A DNA stretch of 64,000 nt from Otatea glauca (lineage: Eukaryota > Streptophyta > Magnoliopsida > Poales > Poaceae), in the NCBI GenBank assembly GCA_036346275.1, contig CM070727.1, positions 4,207,760 to 4,271,759 on the forward strand, read 5' to 3'. The translations under genes were made by a program, and so were the position numbers. Under the pieces are notes generated by a model. That model was not told the DNA's origin. It worked only from the letters and a program-made list of their open reading frames with translations, and did no database searches. Numbering within the stretch: the stretch's first letter is position 1; the number at the start of each line of letters is the position of its first letter. Shown here piece by piece: positions 21,465 to 34,440 of this stretch.

Positions 21465-24400
21465 GAGCTATAAACGCCAGCCTGCCAGGGTAATAGTAGC
21501 ATTATTTACGTGAGTGTTCTCCATCTGGCCCATCTACCTTTGTTGCAGTCCGCCCATCAGCGTTGACCATCACTACTGGCCCGCCAACCGCGTCTTATGG
21601 TGCGGCCCGCTCCGCGTCCGTAGTAACGTGCGTCTTCCGCACGGCCGCACCTGCGAGGCCTCTCCACTCAGCTGGGCAGCGGCGTGGCGATCTCGTCGGC
21701 CGCGTTCTTTGTCTGCGGCCTGCCCACTCGTGGGCCGGGCCGTCAGTCTGGGCAAACGGGCTCGCGCGGGCTGCCTGATTGGTGCGACGTAGCTAGGCCC
21801 GCGGTGTGTTGATCCGCCGCTAGGCGCCTAGGCCGAATCGCTAGCGTGCGCCATGCGCTTCCCTTAGGCGTGTGCAATTACCGAGGCTAAGGATATGTTA
21901 TCGAGATATATTATTTATCATTTAAGTGGTTATTTGAAATTCAAGCTAACGAGTCACTATCGACATGAGTCTCGTTAACTTTTTTTTCGTTCTAAATAGG
22001 CTTATTTTAATTTTAAACTTATTTATTAACTACCGTAGTCGAAGAAATTTTGGTTGAAACCTAAAATCTTTTTTTGCCGGCCCTACGCACCTCCTGCTTC
22101 TGTCCAAACCAAACAGCCTCTAACTGGCAAGGGCGTACTTTTACTCTTATCACTGTTCGCTGAACGTGCGACATACTTCTTTCTGGTACTTTGGTGGTGT
22201 AAATCAAGAATCTGTGCTTCCTATGCTAGGCCGGGGTAACCTAATCCTTGGTGTTTTGGGGGGGCATTAGTTATTGATGGGACCTGATGATCATGGCCGC
22301 ATCTTGGAAGGTTTCTTCTATTCAACGCCTTATATTCCACTCCACATGTGCCTTCAGAAAAAAGTAGCACAGATTTTCTTTTCCTCTCCCATTCCTCTAT
22401 CAGATATTTGGCCACATAAACATGCTTGCAGTACAACATATAACATGCAGGATCAAACTACTGGCCAAAACAGGTGCTGGCTGGTTTTGTCTCCTCTCTT
22501 TTCCTTAAATCACGCAATGAGGTGAAGGAGAAGTGCATGAATTGAAAAGCAAAAGTTTCCCATTTCGTACCTCCGTCCTGGCTGCCTCTTGCCCCAATCA
22601 TCCAATGCATATATATATATTAACTAGCAGTGTGCTGTGCACCCAAAAAGAAATTCCGACTTCCACACATTGTCGTTCATCTGACAATCACATATTGGCA
22701 TGCTGTTTTGCCCATATGGGGCACAGTAACCCTATGGGTTCAGTGGTTATACCAAACAATTAGGATTTGGATCTCACATTGTGGTTAGGTGGAAACCATC
22801 CTAGTCGATCAAAACACCGCCCTTTCTTTTGGAGAATCTTTGCCAACCGGGAAAACTTTGGTGCCTTGCATGGACCGAATGATGGATGGAAATTGCCTGT
22901 CATGAAATGATCCCTGATATGAACCTGCTCCATACACTTCGAACAATCCAACGGAGCGACTGTTCATCTTCCTCCTCTCCATGTACGTTTAGTAAGTGGA
23001 GCCCTCAGATTTGAGCAATGTGGCGCGTCCGCATTGGCCGAGAGGCTGCCCTAGCATTATCCTGAGTAAATTATGGAGTTGGAGATCAGCTCGTTCAGAC
23101 TTGGGCAGGCTTGTGTGTGAGAGATATTTGTTGAGTACAAGTCAGTGCAAGATGAAGATAAGAGAGCCTAGGTAGCCTGCTTATATGGTTCTGGAACCGA
23201 GACAGTAAAATTGATCAATCATTTCTTGCGTATCAGAATGGTTTGCCAATTTGCTAGTTCCAACTTTGTCATTTGAGAAAGTCTACTGGACTTAGGTCAG
23301 AAAGGCACCCATGATCTGAGTCTGACTGCAAGTGTACTAGTAAGGACTAATCAGACGAAAGGAGTAGAAGCCACTGACAAATCTGTCCTAAGTCATAGGA
23401 GAGCCAGTGTTCAAGATACTAGATTTCCAAGAGTACTGCGTCATACGAACTGCAGAATGATGCCTACATATACCGTCCGATTATGCGCGAGCAGTGCTAA
23501 GATAATGCCAGAATTGAATCTGTGGAAGAACGATGCGCATTAGTTCGTCGGTAAAAACGATCGATGCGATTACGTGACGGAACTCCTCGTGGATCCATGG
23601 CCAGGAACTCCTGCCTGTAACTAAGCCTGTACGATACGTCCCGGGAAAGCGGCGGCGGCATGGGCGAGCCGTCTTGCTGATCCAAATGTTTATCGCGTTG
23701 CCGGCGAGCGCGCGCCCAAAAACGTGCGGTTTCTTGCGGCGGCGGCGGCAGGCATGCGTGCACACACGCAGCGCCAGCAGTTATGGCCAGGGTCAAAGAT
23801 TGTGGCGCAGCGGCCTCCAAGTTTCTGCAACCCAACCCAAGCCTTCTGCTCGCCACTGCCACTGTGCCACACTTGCATTGGCTGCTCTGCATGCTAGGCC
23901 AAGATGACAACACCAAACGGCACGGTCCATGCGTTATGATATAGCACCTGCAATATCTCAAGAGGAAGGATAGCACACAGCATGGATGATATCTCCAATA
24001 ATGGATGTCGCCAGAGAATCTAGAGTATTTTGGAGTACAACCGTGTCGAATTGGCATTGGATCGTGGCGCGAGCGTGAAATCTCTGCTCCACTTTTTCTT
24101 TGCTCGTTGGGGGTGGTGGGCGGGTGGACAGGGTGAGGAACACGTTAGATACACCTCGTATCGATCACAGCAGCGGCAGCGGATGCGGATGCGCTTAGCT
24201 CGGCCAACCTGTGGCTAGCCGACCGATCGACCGGCGGCCACCCATCCCATGCGTACGTCCGTTCGCCAATCAGCGAAAGAAAGCTCCGTGCCGTGCGCGC
24301 TCATGACGTTACGTGAGCCGAATCACTCATTGTTGCGATGCGCCCTGAGGTGACGCTCGCATGTGCGCGATCAGATCTCTCTCCCTTTTCCTTTTCTTCT

Positions 24401-26991
24401 CTTTTCTCCATGGCAAATCAAACCAAAGCTAGGGCTCTCTTAATTTCCCTCTACGACTCTACGTACGTACGTTCTTACAAATAATATGATCGGCCTAGCT
24501 AATCAGCTGCCGTGGGAACGCGTCGAAGGAATCGCGCTCTCGATCCATCCTAACAAGGGCAGCATGAATTAAGCAGCAGAGACGTTTTGAGGAGAAACGG
24601 GGAGCAGATTAATCAAGGGCCGTGCGGTGCGGTGTAGCTAGTTACTGTGACCAGCCGCAGGTGGCATGATGGCGCGCGCGGTGGAGCGAGCTACCGGACA
24701 AGGGCAGCACAACGGTGGCCTCAGATGTTGGCGTCAAGGTGGTTGCGATGGGTGGATGGACCAACACGGCTGGGCCATGAGCTAGCCTCTCCCTCTCCCT
24801 CTCTGTCTCCCCCACCGGCCGGGTCAATTTCCTTGCACATTTGAAACCAGCTATATCTTGTACTGTCTCACTTCAAATGGGCTGCTGCGTCTGGACACGA
24901 CAGCAAGATAGCTGGTCCTTTCTAGGATGCAACATTTCCCCCCAATCTATTCCTGCATGGCAAATGATATACCGGATAGAATGGATCTGAATTCCACTCA
25001 GAAGGCCTGGACCCATGTGCTAGTCTGTATTACCAGAGTGAGTAGGGTTTTTATGTACCACCCTCTAATACAAGTCGTACAAATCTTCAACCAAAGAAAA
25101 TGTAAAGTATTCACTTTTCATTAATTATTTTAATATTTATGTAACTTTTAAGAAGTGATGTATATAAGCACCCCTACTAGAGTTTATCACACGACAAGCT
25201 CCCATATTGTAGGCTAGAGGCTGGCGATTAATATGATCTGACGGTGCACGTTGGGTTCTTTTTTTTTTCTAGAGTAAATTGCAATGAAGCTCCATAAGCT
25301 TACGCAGTAATCTTTTACCTCTACGAACTTGCAATTACTTTGTCGCCTCCCTTACCTTGCATTCTTTTTGCAGCACTTGTCAGACCCACTGCTAACTAAC
25401 GAAAGTTGCTGGCGTGGCATCCATGTGGTGTTGACATGGACCTTCTCTCTATCTTAATTTATAGTGTATGGCTCGTATATACAAAGAGGGGCTCTATGAG
25501 GGAAGGAAATGCAGTTTGCATGGAGTTACGAAATATTCTGGGCTAAAGGTGGGGGGCTCCCCCACGGTACGAACTAGTATCTGAGATGAGAACGATCATG
25601 TAACTAGGATATAAATATTTACTGCTAACCTTTTGTAACCTTAATCGTGAAAAAAAACGCTTCATATACAGACGAAGCCACCATGATTCGGCTCTTGTGG
25701 ACATAGGTTTTGCCAAACCTCGTTAACAAATCCTCATGTCTCGTTGTGTACGTACTTGTTTTTGCTTGTGAGAACATGTTATTCATGTTAGGGCTGTCGC
25801 CCGGTTCCAACAATATCTCTCCTCCCCTAAATGTAAATGTATCCAATGTGTAGTAACATAGTGCATAGAGAAAGAAGAATGATGCATGTATGAATGTACT
25901 TCGATGTATTCGAATGAACGGTTAGGATGCATGACATGATGGTCATCCACGCTGATAGGTTGGCTGTGTGCACTGTTTTGTCGTAAGATTAGAGAGTCGA
26001 CAAAGGAACTTGCGAGTCCATGCGGCTAAATGAGACAACCGCACAGCCTTTAAGGGAGCTCTAAAGCAATATACTCCTTATTTTATCCAATCTGCTATAT
26101 TTAGGGTCCATTTGAAGCATACGATCGAATTTCACCCAGAATTTTGCTGGATTTTAACAATAAACAGTTCAATTCCGCGTGATTCGGAAAAAAAAATTCC
26201 TGCATTATTCCAAACGGAGCTATAGACGAGCTGGCAGCAGTTTTTAATCTTTCTTTCACGGAACAGCGATGCCACCATGTTGCACGGTAGGTTTGCATGG
26301 CCAGGGGGCGCCGGAGCCGGCGGGGGATCGAACGACATATGCCGGAGTGCGTGCACGCACAGCAGCTAGCTAGCGTTCGTGTTGCTGCATGCACGAATGT
26401 CCTGCACGCGCGCCATGATTGTTCCAACTTTACGGTCTTAATCGCCGTAAGGTCTTGATTGGGGTAGGGCTGGGCTTGTACCGAAATGACAAGACCATGC
26501 AAGGAGAAAAATAATACCCCGGCCGGCACGCATAGATTAGATTAGAACAGTAGACGATTGGCCAAGCTAGCGAGTAGCCGGGCCTCGCCTACGTACTAGT
26601 CCTCCTAACAGACGGCAAATTGAGCTGCAGCTGTGGGTGCCACACAACACGGCACGAGCAAGGGGGGTAGATCTGATGAGATATTGAGATAAGAATCATG
26701 AGATAGGTAAGCTCGGCTAGCTTGCACATAAGTTTGCCGTTGAGCTGAATGGTAGCACTCTAGTCACACACTTCCTGCATAGTGGGATCATGCATTGACA
26801 CTCCCTGGATAAGGCAGGAGTGAGGATAACGACTGTGATCGGTTTGACTCCATGGAAAACTGACAGCAAACGGCATGGCCGTTTTTACCACAAGCTGTCT
26901 AATCTCTGTACGGGTAACAAGATGTGAAAAATGTATCCAAACACTCTGAGATCTTGACAGCTGAAATAACCACTAGGTTCCATGGTTCACT
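21465..26991. other. Long gene-free intergenic region
   Basis: I see no gene in this 5.5 kb. 21500-21850 is GC-rich with overlapping short frames that I consider chance. 26100-26220 has a weakly inverted pair (TAGGGTCCATTTGAA and, reversed, TAGCTCCGTTTGGAA), possibly a small MITE. Open frames at 23481-24057 and 26101-26529 are unspliced and domain-free. Confidence 0.4.
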
Positions 26992-27000
26992 GAAAAACAG

Positions 27001-27086
27001 GAATTTTTTTAAATAATACATTTTTTCATTCAAATTGCAGAAATATACCTTGATCTGAAAAAATTGCAAAAATATTCCTCTGTCGC
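27001..27086 (+). repeat. MULE left terminal inverted repeat
   Basis: Matches the reverse complement of 44741-44826 over almost all its length with one small indel (CATTTTTTCATTC here, CATTTTTAATTC there). It is followed by GTCGC/GGGCGAC words to about 27215. Confidence 0.92.
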
Positions 27087-27751
27087 TATATGGTTTGGCG
27101 ACAAGAGTGCAAAACGAAGGAAAAGCTGAGTCAGCGCTGATGTGGCGGGGTGAGAGGAATAAGTCGCTCTACCATTGGGCGACTGGAATAAGTCGCCTCA
27201 CCATGGGGCAACAGGACGGCCTAACTCCGATGAAATTATAAAATCATGAAATATTTTTTTGGAGGAAATTAAGTTGACGAGGAACTATTTTGCAATGATT
27301 TTTTTTCGGAAATTCGCTGTAACCTGTGAGCTTATGTTCAAACTAGGGTTCTATAAATTCAAAAAAATTCATATTTGTCATTCTTGATAATTCATGTAGT
27401 GTTTTACAAAATTATTTCGACAAAAAAAAATCAAATTTCGTTGTTCATCGTTCTCTTTCGGTGTGCGACAAATTTGATGACAAATCATAGTAAAATATTG
27501 AATAAAACCCGACATTGATCTTACAAAGTGCAGAACTAAGTCACAAACTGGGATACAACATAGGTGCATGCCTTAGAGAATTTATAAAACTAGGATACAA
27601 CATAGGTACATACATGCCTTAGAGAATTTATAAAACTGGGATACAACATATTCTATAGGTACATGCCTCTGGTGAAAGACTAAGTCACAAAACCATACAT
27701 TCTATGGCCATGGTTATCGGAATAGGACATGGTCAAATGGACGATAGTTAT

Positions 27752-28651
27752 CTATTGGTTGCTAACGGGTACTACGTTTGGATACCTGATAGGGCTTAAT
27801 GTAATATCATCGTCAGGATTCCGAGGACTCGAAGGACGCAAGGTTCGTGGCCTAGGTGGCATAAAATCGTCATCATCATCGTCATTTGTACGGTTAGGAG
27901 GTACCCCTCCTTCAGTACTGGTTGAACGTCCTCTTACATTGTTGCTCGAACGGCCTGTTGTAGTAGTGCTCGAACGGCCTGTTGTGGTAGTGCTTGAACG
28001 TCGAGGTCTAGGCGATATGAAATCGTCGTCATCATCGTCATCGCCATAGTTAGGAGCAAGCCACCTTTCGGTGGTGGTTGAACATCCTCTTGAACTTGCT
28101 GCTACAACAGTTTTGGGTGGACCTCTACCCCTCCAGTTAGATCCTCTTCTGCGTCTTCTGCGCGAACCAAACATGACACCCTCACCGAAGAGCATATACA
28201 TCGTCATGAATTCTGGGATATCTTTATTCAGCAAATCTTTATCTTCCAGGAATGACTAACACAAAAGACGAGCGTACGAATTAGTGAACTTATGGATAGT
28301 GCTAAAAAGATTAGTAGGGTGAACAAATAGGAAATAACTAACCTTAATATGCTCTGCGTACTGATCGGGCAGCATCAGTACCCTATAAAATCTCCTAGAG
28401 AAACCTGTAGCCGAAGAGTGGTCGGCTAGTTCGCACACCCTGAAATAACTTTGACGCCACCCTTGCAAGTGCGCCTTGAGGTCGTCGGAGGTCACAAGGT
28501 TCAGGCCAGAGGTTGTCACGTTATGCCTCGGTAATGTTGGATACCACTCTTGCAATTTGGACACCACTTTACTTAGGTTCTCCTCCTTGAACTGATCATC
28601 CTTCCCATTACGCGTAACCTTCAACGTGTAATGAAGGGCTACGGTGCTCAT
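27752..28651 (-). CDS. MULE accessory gene, 270-aa acidic-repeat protein of unknown function
   Basis: Two exons: 28651-28343 (103 codons from an ATG) and 28255-27752 (ending in a stop). They are joined by an 87-bp GT...AG intron that keeps frame. The N-terminal ~105 residues look globular (HYTLKVTRNGKDDQF, QEWYPTLPRHNV, FRVCELADHS, RFYRVLMLPDQY). The rest is low-complexity: an Arg/Gly stretch (GSRRRRRRGSNWRGRG), two similar Asp blocks (GDDDDDDDFISPRPR and NDDDDDDFMPPRPR), a third shorter one (NPDDDITLSP), and duplicated SSTTTTGR tracts. No transmembrane segment or signal peptide is seen. It sits ~665 bp inside the left TIR on the same strand as the transposase, so it is probably a MULE passenger or helper. 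It is open over both exons while its neighbours are broken. I do not recognise the family. Confidence 0.6.
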
Positions 28652-29261
28652 ATCAGGTGTCTACGAGAATGCTCTGCTAGAGGATCCAGCATGATGAAGT
28701 GTGAGTGGGAGCTATGTATATGTGCTTGTGGTTTGTCCTTTTATATACTCGAAGGGGTGGTGTATGGACTAAGTGTTGAAAGGTAAGATTCAAACGTGCA
28801 GAGCGATAGCAAAACGCCGGAGTGAGTAGTCAAGTCGGGCTGAAAAGGCAGCCATGCATGCAAGGTGTCAGTACTGTGAAATGTATTGTGCAATAAGTGG
28901 TCACTTCAGAGTTAAAAGTAGGCAGTGAGTGGTCACTTCGGACTGTGCAGTGTGCAGTTAGTGCATACTGAGTGTACCAAAGGGACTTTGTACTGTGCAG
29001 TGAGTAGTCACGTCGAACCACATCTAGAAAAACGAATCCGACAACGAAAGCAGGATATTAAGAAAGGTTGTGTAGATAAAATATTTACAGCTGTTAACTA
29101 TTAGAAGATAATATCCATTAATGACAGCGTGTGGTCAAATCGGCCAGACAAAGCTACAATTAAAGTGTTGTCAAATCGATTTGAAAAAGTTTAAAGCATT
29201 TGGCAGAGTGTTGCAACTTGTCGCTGCAAAAGGTGATGTATGCTTTCTTTTTTGACAACTC

Positions 29262-30617
29262 TGAAGAGGAACGCGGTATGCTACGCTAGCACAAAAAAAA
29301 ATTCTACCACGAAACCAGAAAGCTACTCGCAAGAAGGGGATCATAGATAAGATTACCACTAGACGCGCAGTTGCGGAATCCTTCGCGCGTCGATGTAGTG
29401 GATCGTTCTCGCCGCAGTCGTTGCGTCGATGTAGTGGATCGTCCTCGCCTTGCCGTGGATCGTCCTCCCACGCCGATCGCAGCGTCAGCCACCGCATGAG
29501 TCCACACGTCCAGAGATGGAACGCTGCGCGCCGTGTGCAAGCACCGGTCGCTCGGCAGGGGCGAGAGGAGTAGGCTAGGGTTTCGAGTGAATCACTCCTA
29601 AACCGTGGGAAAGCACACCTTGCACCCTCCCTCCTCCTCCTTATATAGCCACGAGATGAAACCCTAAACTAGGGCCCATCGTGCTAAGCCCACGAGGTTC
29701 ATTAATTACGGATCCAATCCAAATTAATGCGCCCCACCCATTAAGTGTGTGACCTGCGGGTTCACATACGCTTGGACATGGATTCAAAAACTCCTTTTCA
29801 ATCCAATAGTTGGTAGTGGCTTCTTGCAAAGTATGCCAACTCCCAAACATACTATGATCAAATCGATGTAACCTATCAAAAGTACTCATGTAATAATCCC
29901 TTTGCCAAGTATATGAAGATTGATCTCAAGGCGAGAAGCATGTCATCCTTTGATGATTCAATCCATCTCTCGTATCCGTGATATATTAATAAGTTGTGAT
30001 TGACTCTCAATCACGGCATGGCCATGCACTTCCTTAATCATATCACACGAGTGGCCTTGTCATATATCTCCGTTTCATTGGAGTGGCAAATTCCATCTTG
30101 ATCACATTTCCTCTCGCACGTTTCATAGTAAACATGAAAGCTACCTTTATAACTATCCGGTTAGGAAGTAGTGTTTGATAGCCCCAAGGAAAACTATTAC
30201 ACATGTAGGGAATATGACAATCTCGTGTCTAAGGATCATACATCTACTAGGTATGAGATACATCGATGACACATAAGAATGAAACATTCTCGCGATGTCC
30301 CATTGCGGGTCTATCTAACCCATGTTCTTCAACATGCGCCCACAATGTATAGATGATATCTCCATATCCCATGATCTATGAAGCATGATCATCGATCACT
30401 ACATGTGCTGATCTATTCATCGTTGTCCTATACGATGATATCCGATCAGAGATATTTATCGAATTACATCATTAAGTAAAGAGCTTCATAAGCAAGTCAC
30501 ATACTTGTTTATCAATACAATGATATACATTCATTGGACCAATAATCATATTATTATTCATAAACATAGTCATGTTACAATCATCTAAATGATTGCCTCA
30601 AGGGCATAACACTAACA
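29262..30617 (+). mobile_element. Solo LTR, copia (Angela/BARE-like), copy 1
   Basis: 1356 bp, starting TGAAGAGGAACGCGG and ending GATTGCCTCAAGGGCATAAC...CTAACA. It is flanked by a perfect 5-bp duplication AACTC (29257-29261 and 30618-30622). The end resembles the GATTGCCTCTAGGGCATATT end of Angela/BARE-type LTRs, which is the basis for the copia assignment. No internal region or second LTR is attached, so it is a recombination product. It is closely similar to 39387-40745. The first few bases differ from TGTTAGG in the other copy. Confidence 0.88.
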
Positions 30618-31444
30618 AACTCATCCTGACAAAGTCTTTGAAAAAGTCATTATCCAGTATACTGAAAAAGTCTGCCGCACGGAGTTGTCAATTCGACCGA
30701 GAAAGCAACAAGCATAATGTTGTCACGTTCTTTGTGAGAAAGTGCGGAATCGCACGACCTCGAGCGAGGGGCCAAATGTGCAATTTCATCTTCTCGGAGG
30801 CTATTCATACGTGGCTCTGGCAGCCTTATCATTTAGGGTATTAGCGTTAACAGAATATATATGCTAAGCAAGTTGTAAATAGGATACTTGTCTATAATAT
30901 GGTTGTCCATATACTAAAGTGTGTTCCTGGACTGATCCCCCAAAATTTGTGTCTCGACGAGATGTTTTGTGAACCGCCGAAAAGGCTTAATTGTTTTAGA
31001 ATCTACGCATGTAGTGATCGTTTAGGGTGTTTGCTTTGGTAGGATTGAGATGCAAAGCAAGTTTTAAATAGGATCTTTTTGTATATTATGGTAGTACATA
31101 TATCAAAGGGTGTTTCGGGGCTATTCCTCCATAATTTTTCATCTAAACATGTTATTTTATGGGCTACCGAAAAGGCTTAAGTGACCACGCAGTTTACACG
31201 ATTGTGATCCAGTTTTCTTTCTAAGTTTGCGACTGCACCGTATAGGATATGTTAACCATTTTTGAGGCATTAGTATGGGATATTTTAACCATTTTTAACT
31301 AATTGACTCTTTTTACTTGAAAGCAAGTCCTACTGTAACAAAAATAACAGTATTGCATAACCAAATATAATAAATCGCGATCATAAAAACCATATGTCGT
31401 ACAACATATTCGGAATGGATTAACTAAATACATAAGATAAAAAG
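30618..31444. other. MULE interior without a gene
   Basis: Spacer between the solo LTR and the mobile-domain pseudogene. It contains a diverged pair of phrases (AGGATACTTGTCTATAATATGG at ~30880 and AGGATCTTTTTGTATATTATGG at ~31070, both followed by CATATA and AGGCTTAA), suggesting a ~175-bp local duplication. No reading frame of note. Confidence 0.45.
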
Positions 31445-34092
31445 TTACAACAATCCAAAACATAAGAAACTATTGTCGGCCCCATTTTTGGGCGGCTCCT
31501 CGCGGCTGGGCAGGCCTCCTGCGAATCTGCCCCTGCGAGCAGGTGAACAGCGTCGGCACGTGGTGGGCCCTCTGTGGTCTAGCTGGAGGTGTAGCATATT
31601 CCGGTTAAGAAGGCTGCGTCGGTGGCGGTGCTCCCTGCAACTGCGATGATCTAGGCTCATCCGTATCAACGAAGTATCTCGACACACCACCATCGTCTAG
31701 GTCGTACTCCGCGTGGGCTGGATCATCAGACTACCCCTCGTAGTCGTAGGTGCAGGTAAAGCTGTAGATGAGAACCACCGTGCCTGTGAGCCTGCAACAA
31801 ATGAAGAATTGTTGACAGCATTCAAAAAATAATTGCAAAACATAGAAAGTGCGATTAAGTACTCACCTCCGACGTGAGCGGCTAGACCAGCGTGTCCAGC
31901 AGCTCACCCTCTCATAGACGTCAACGTGACGATGGCACAGGATGCTGTAGTATGCGAAGATGTACCTGCAGCACCCCTACCTCCACCAAGCGGCACGCTG
32001 TAAGCCACATCGGGAGGCTGGCGGCATCTCGCCAACTCGAGGACACGTCTCGAGCTCTCCCTAAACCTCATGAAGAAAGAGGTCACCTCCTTTCTGGTCA
32101 CGTCAACCCTGTGGGAAAAACGAGAATGGAAGCTCACTGACTCCTCGTAGTACTAGCCTAGCACATCAGTCTATAAAATACATTACGAATTAGGTAGCAC
32201 GTTCACCAACTGAGTGGAAATGAGATCGTAGATTGGACGCAACGTACCGCACTGTGCAGAGCTGAGTCCGTATGGGCGGGATACATGTCCCTAACCCTGG
32301 GAATGTGTCTAGGAGGATCGGGGTCGACACGTACCAAATGTAGACAGGTACGGGAAGTGTACCACTGTCGGTACCCCTGGTATGTCTCTGGGTCATACGC
32401 CGCATCCTCAGCATGGACGTCGTCCAGGGCTCCTCCCCACTCCTCGACCCATGGCGCCATATGTATGTGCCATGGGGTGGCCCCATGCACGCCCTTCCTA
32501 GTCTGTCTGCGGATAAGAAATAAATATAGCGTTATTAGATGGCATTACATGATAATAATTAGAGAACATCGATACAGGGAGCTTACGTGTGGGCGCCATG
32601 TGGAACTCACGGTCGATCTGGACTAGGAACTCTTGTCGTAGACCAAACTATCTCATCACTTGGTGGACAACGTAGCCCTCTACCTAGACGTCGAACAGGA
32701 GGAACCGACGTGTACGCCAGTACGCCGCGTCACATGTGTATAGGGTGGACAACCCACCCGTCACACATAGGTGCACCTCTGTCTCTGTGTACGGTGTCCA
32801 GCGTACGTGGTCATTGGTGAGGTGGTCGAACGCAGCGACGAACTGTGGGTAGCCCAGTCGCACTGTCCTGTGTGCCCACCTAGGCTACAGTGATGACAGA
32901 AAAATTAACACAGAATATTACCGTTAATACTGACAAATGTTAAAGCGAAAGTTTCACAATCGTGATTGCAATATCTTTCCCGTCGGTGACACCAGATAGT
33001 GCCTATGGTCGGAGCGTCAACGTTGTCGTAACCGGCATGTACAAGAGGCTGCAGGTCGATGTCGAGCCACCTAAACTGGAACCTCTCATATGCCCAAAGC
33101 TGTACAAGCAGTGGACGTCCGGTGAAGGTTGACCCGTCGGCGGTCCATCCACAGCCGTCGCAAAGCGCACGGTACGTGGCACACAGAACAGCTGACCCCA
33201 GGAGTACTGCGGCACAACGTCCAGGGGTGCGTCCGCAATCGCCCTCGTGAACTGGACGAGGTGCCTGTCCACGCTATCCCCATGGGAGCTCGTGAACATG
33301 CACCAGCCAAAGAGCCACAGTAGGTACGCCTCCAGGTGGCGGCTCACCCTCACCTCGTCCGCAGGCTCGACGATGTGCTCCGCCTGTAAATTTAAGCTTT
33401 CTTGTTAGTTTAGCCAGTATATACACAATTAAGCTTTAAAGGTTAGTTGCGTACCACGAACTGTCGAAGCCACCTCAGTGTCGGACCATGTGTGCTGGTG
33501 AAGGGTCGATACACAGCTACAACTAGCACACCCTGGAACCGTGCAAGTAGCTCCTGGCGCCATGTCGCGTCGACATCCTGGGGCACCACAGGGTCACCGG
33601 CAATCGGGAGTCCGAGGAGCTACGAGACGTCCTCCAAATTGATCGCCATCTCCCTGACAGGTAGATGGAAAGTGTGCGTCTCCAGCCTCCCGATCCAACA
33701 AAGCGGTGAGCAGGGACCTATCAAACGGGAACCATCCCTGCACATCGTTGTGCGCTGCCTTCACCATCCGGGCGAGTGGCAGCAATCCTGACGCTCGAAG
33801 CCTATGAAACAAAAATATGAAATTAATATCAGAACCACACTAATTAATTAATATAAATTATGATACTACATCAAACATATTTAGAAATTTGAAGAATAGT
33901 ATGTTACCTGGGGATCCAATGAGGATCGATCGTCCAGAGCTTCTGTTGTGGCCTCGGTCATAGTACGCCGAGCTCCAGAGGATCTTGTCCCTCCTTTGGA
34001 AAAGCAGTGGCGTAGTGGGCACGGTAATGACGATCAACCATCGGATCTAGCAACTCAAATGGCTAGTAATCATCTCCATTCTGGTGAGCCAT
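31445..34092 (-). pseudogene. Plant mobile domain (PMD) gene carried by the MULE, decayed
   Basis: Minus-strand pieces match the plant mobile domain (serine/threonine phosphatase 7 long form/MAIN-like). In order they are: LRASGLLPLARMV and DRSLLTALLDR (33594-33812), MAINLEDVS then LLGLPIAGDPVVPQDVDATW and RPFTSTHGPTLRWLRQF (33460-33660), EAYLLWLFGWCMFTSSHGDS and FTRAIADAPLDVVPQYSWG (33180-33340), then HMAPWVEEWGG and YQGYRQWYTSRT (32190-32490). Introns are suggested at GT/AG sites near 33908, 33803 and 33460. Damage is clear: a TAG between DVS and LLGL, a frameshift just before it, and stops in the presumed first exon from the ATG at 34092. PMD proteins occur both as host nuclear silencing/genome-stability factors and inside plant transposons. 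Here the position between accessory gene and transposase, on the same strand, argues for a MULE passenger. The 3' limit is uncertain. Confidence 0.78.
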
Positions 34093-34440
34093 ACCTGCAA
34101 ATTACAAAAATGAAAATTATATTTCAAATGCATATAGAAACAAATGCATACAAAAAACTATATAAGCATCGTAACAATATATAGAAACAAATGCGTACAA
34201 ATAACTACACAATCATCATAACAATATATTGAAACAAATGCGTACAACTAACTACACAAGCATCATAACAATATATTGAAACAAATTCCAATAATTTATG
34301 AAGCAACAACACTCACAACGACATACAACTTACTTATAACTAGGTAAAAAACAGAGTTCATACAACACACATTACATCAATAAAATATGAATTTGATATA
34401 TAGCATATGATAGCTCAAGTAGCTTCTCTGGTAGTATGAT
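34093..34440. other. AT-rich spacer between PMD and transposase remnants
   Basis: AT-rich, with a ~50-60-bp phrase repeated three times (ACAATATAT.GAAACAAATGCGTACAA at about 34110-34290). No gene. Confidence 0.5.

Noticed and set aside
26100..26225. Small Tourist/hAT-type MITE
   Set aside because: Inverted ends are weak and no target duplication was found; mentioned only in the intergenic entry.
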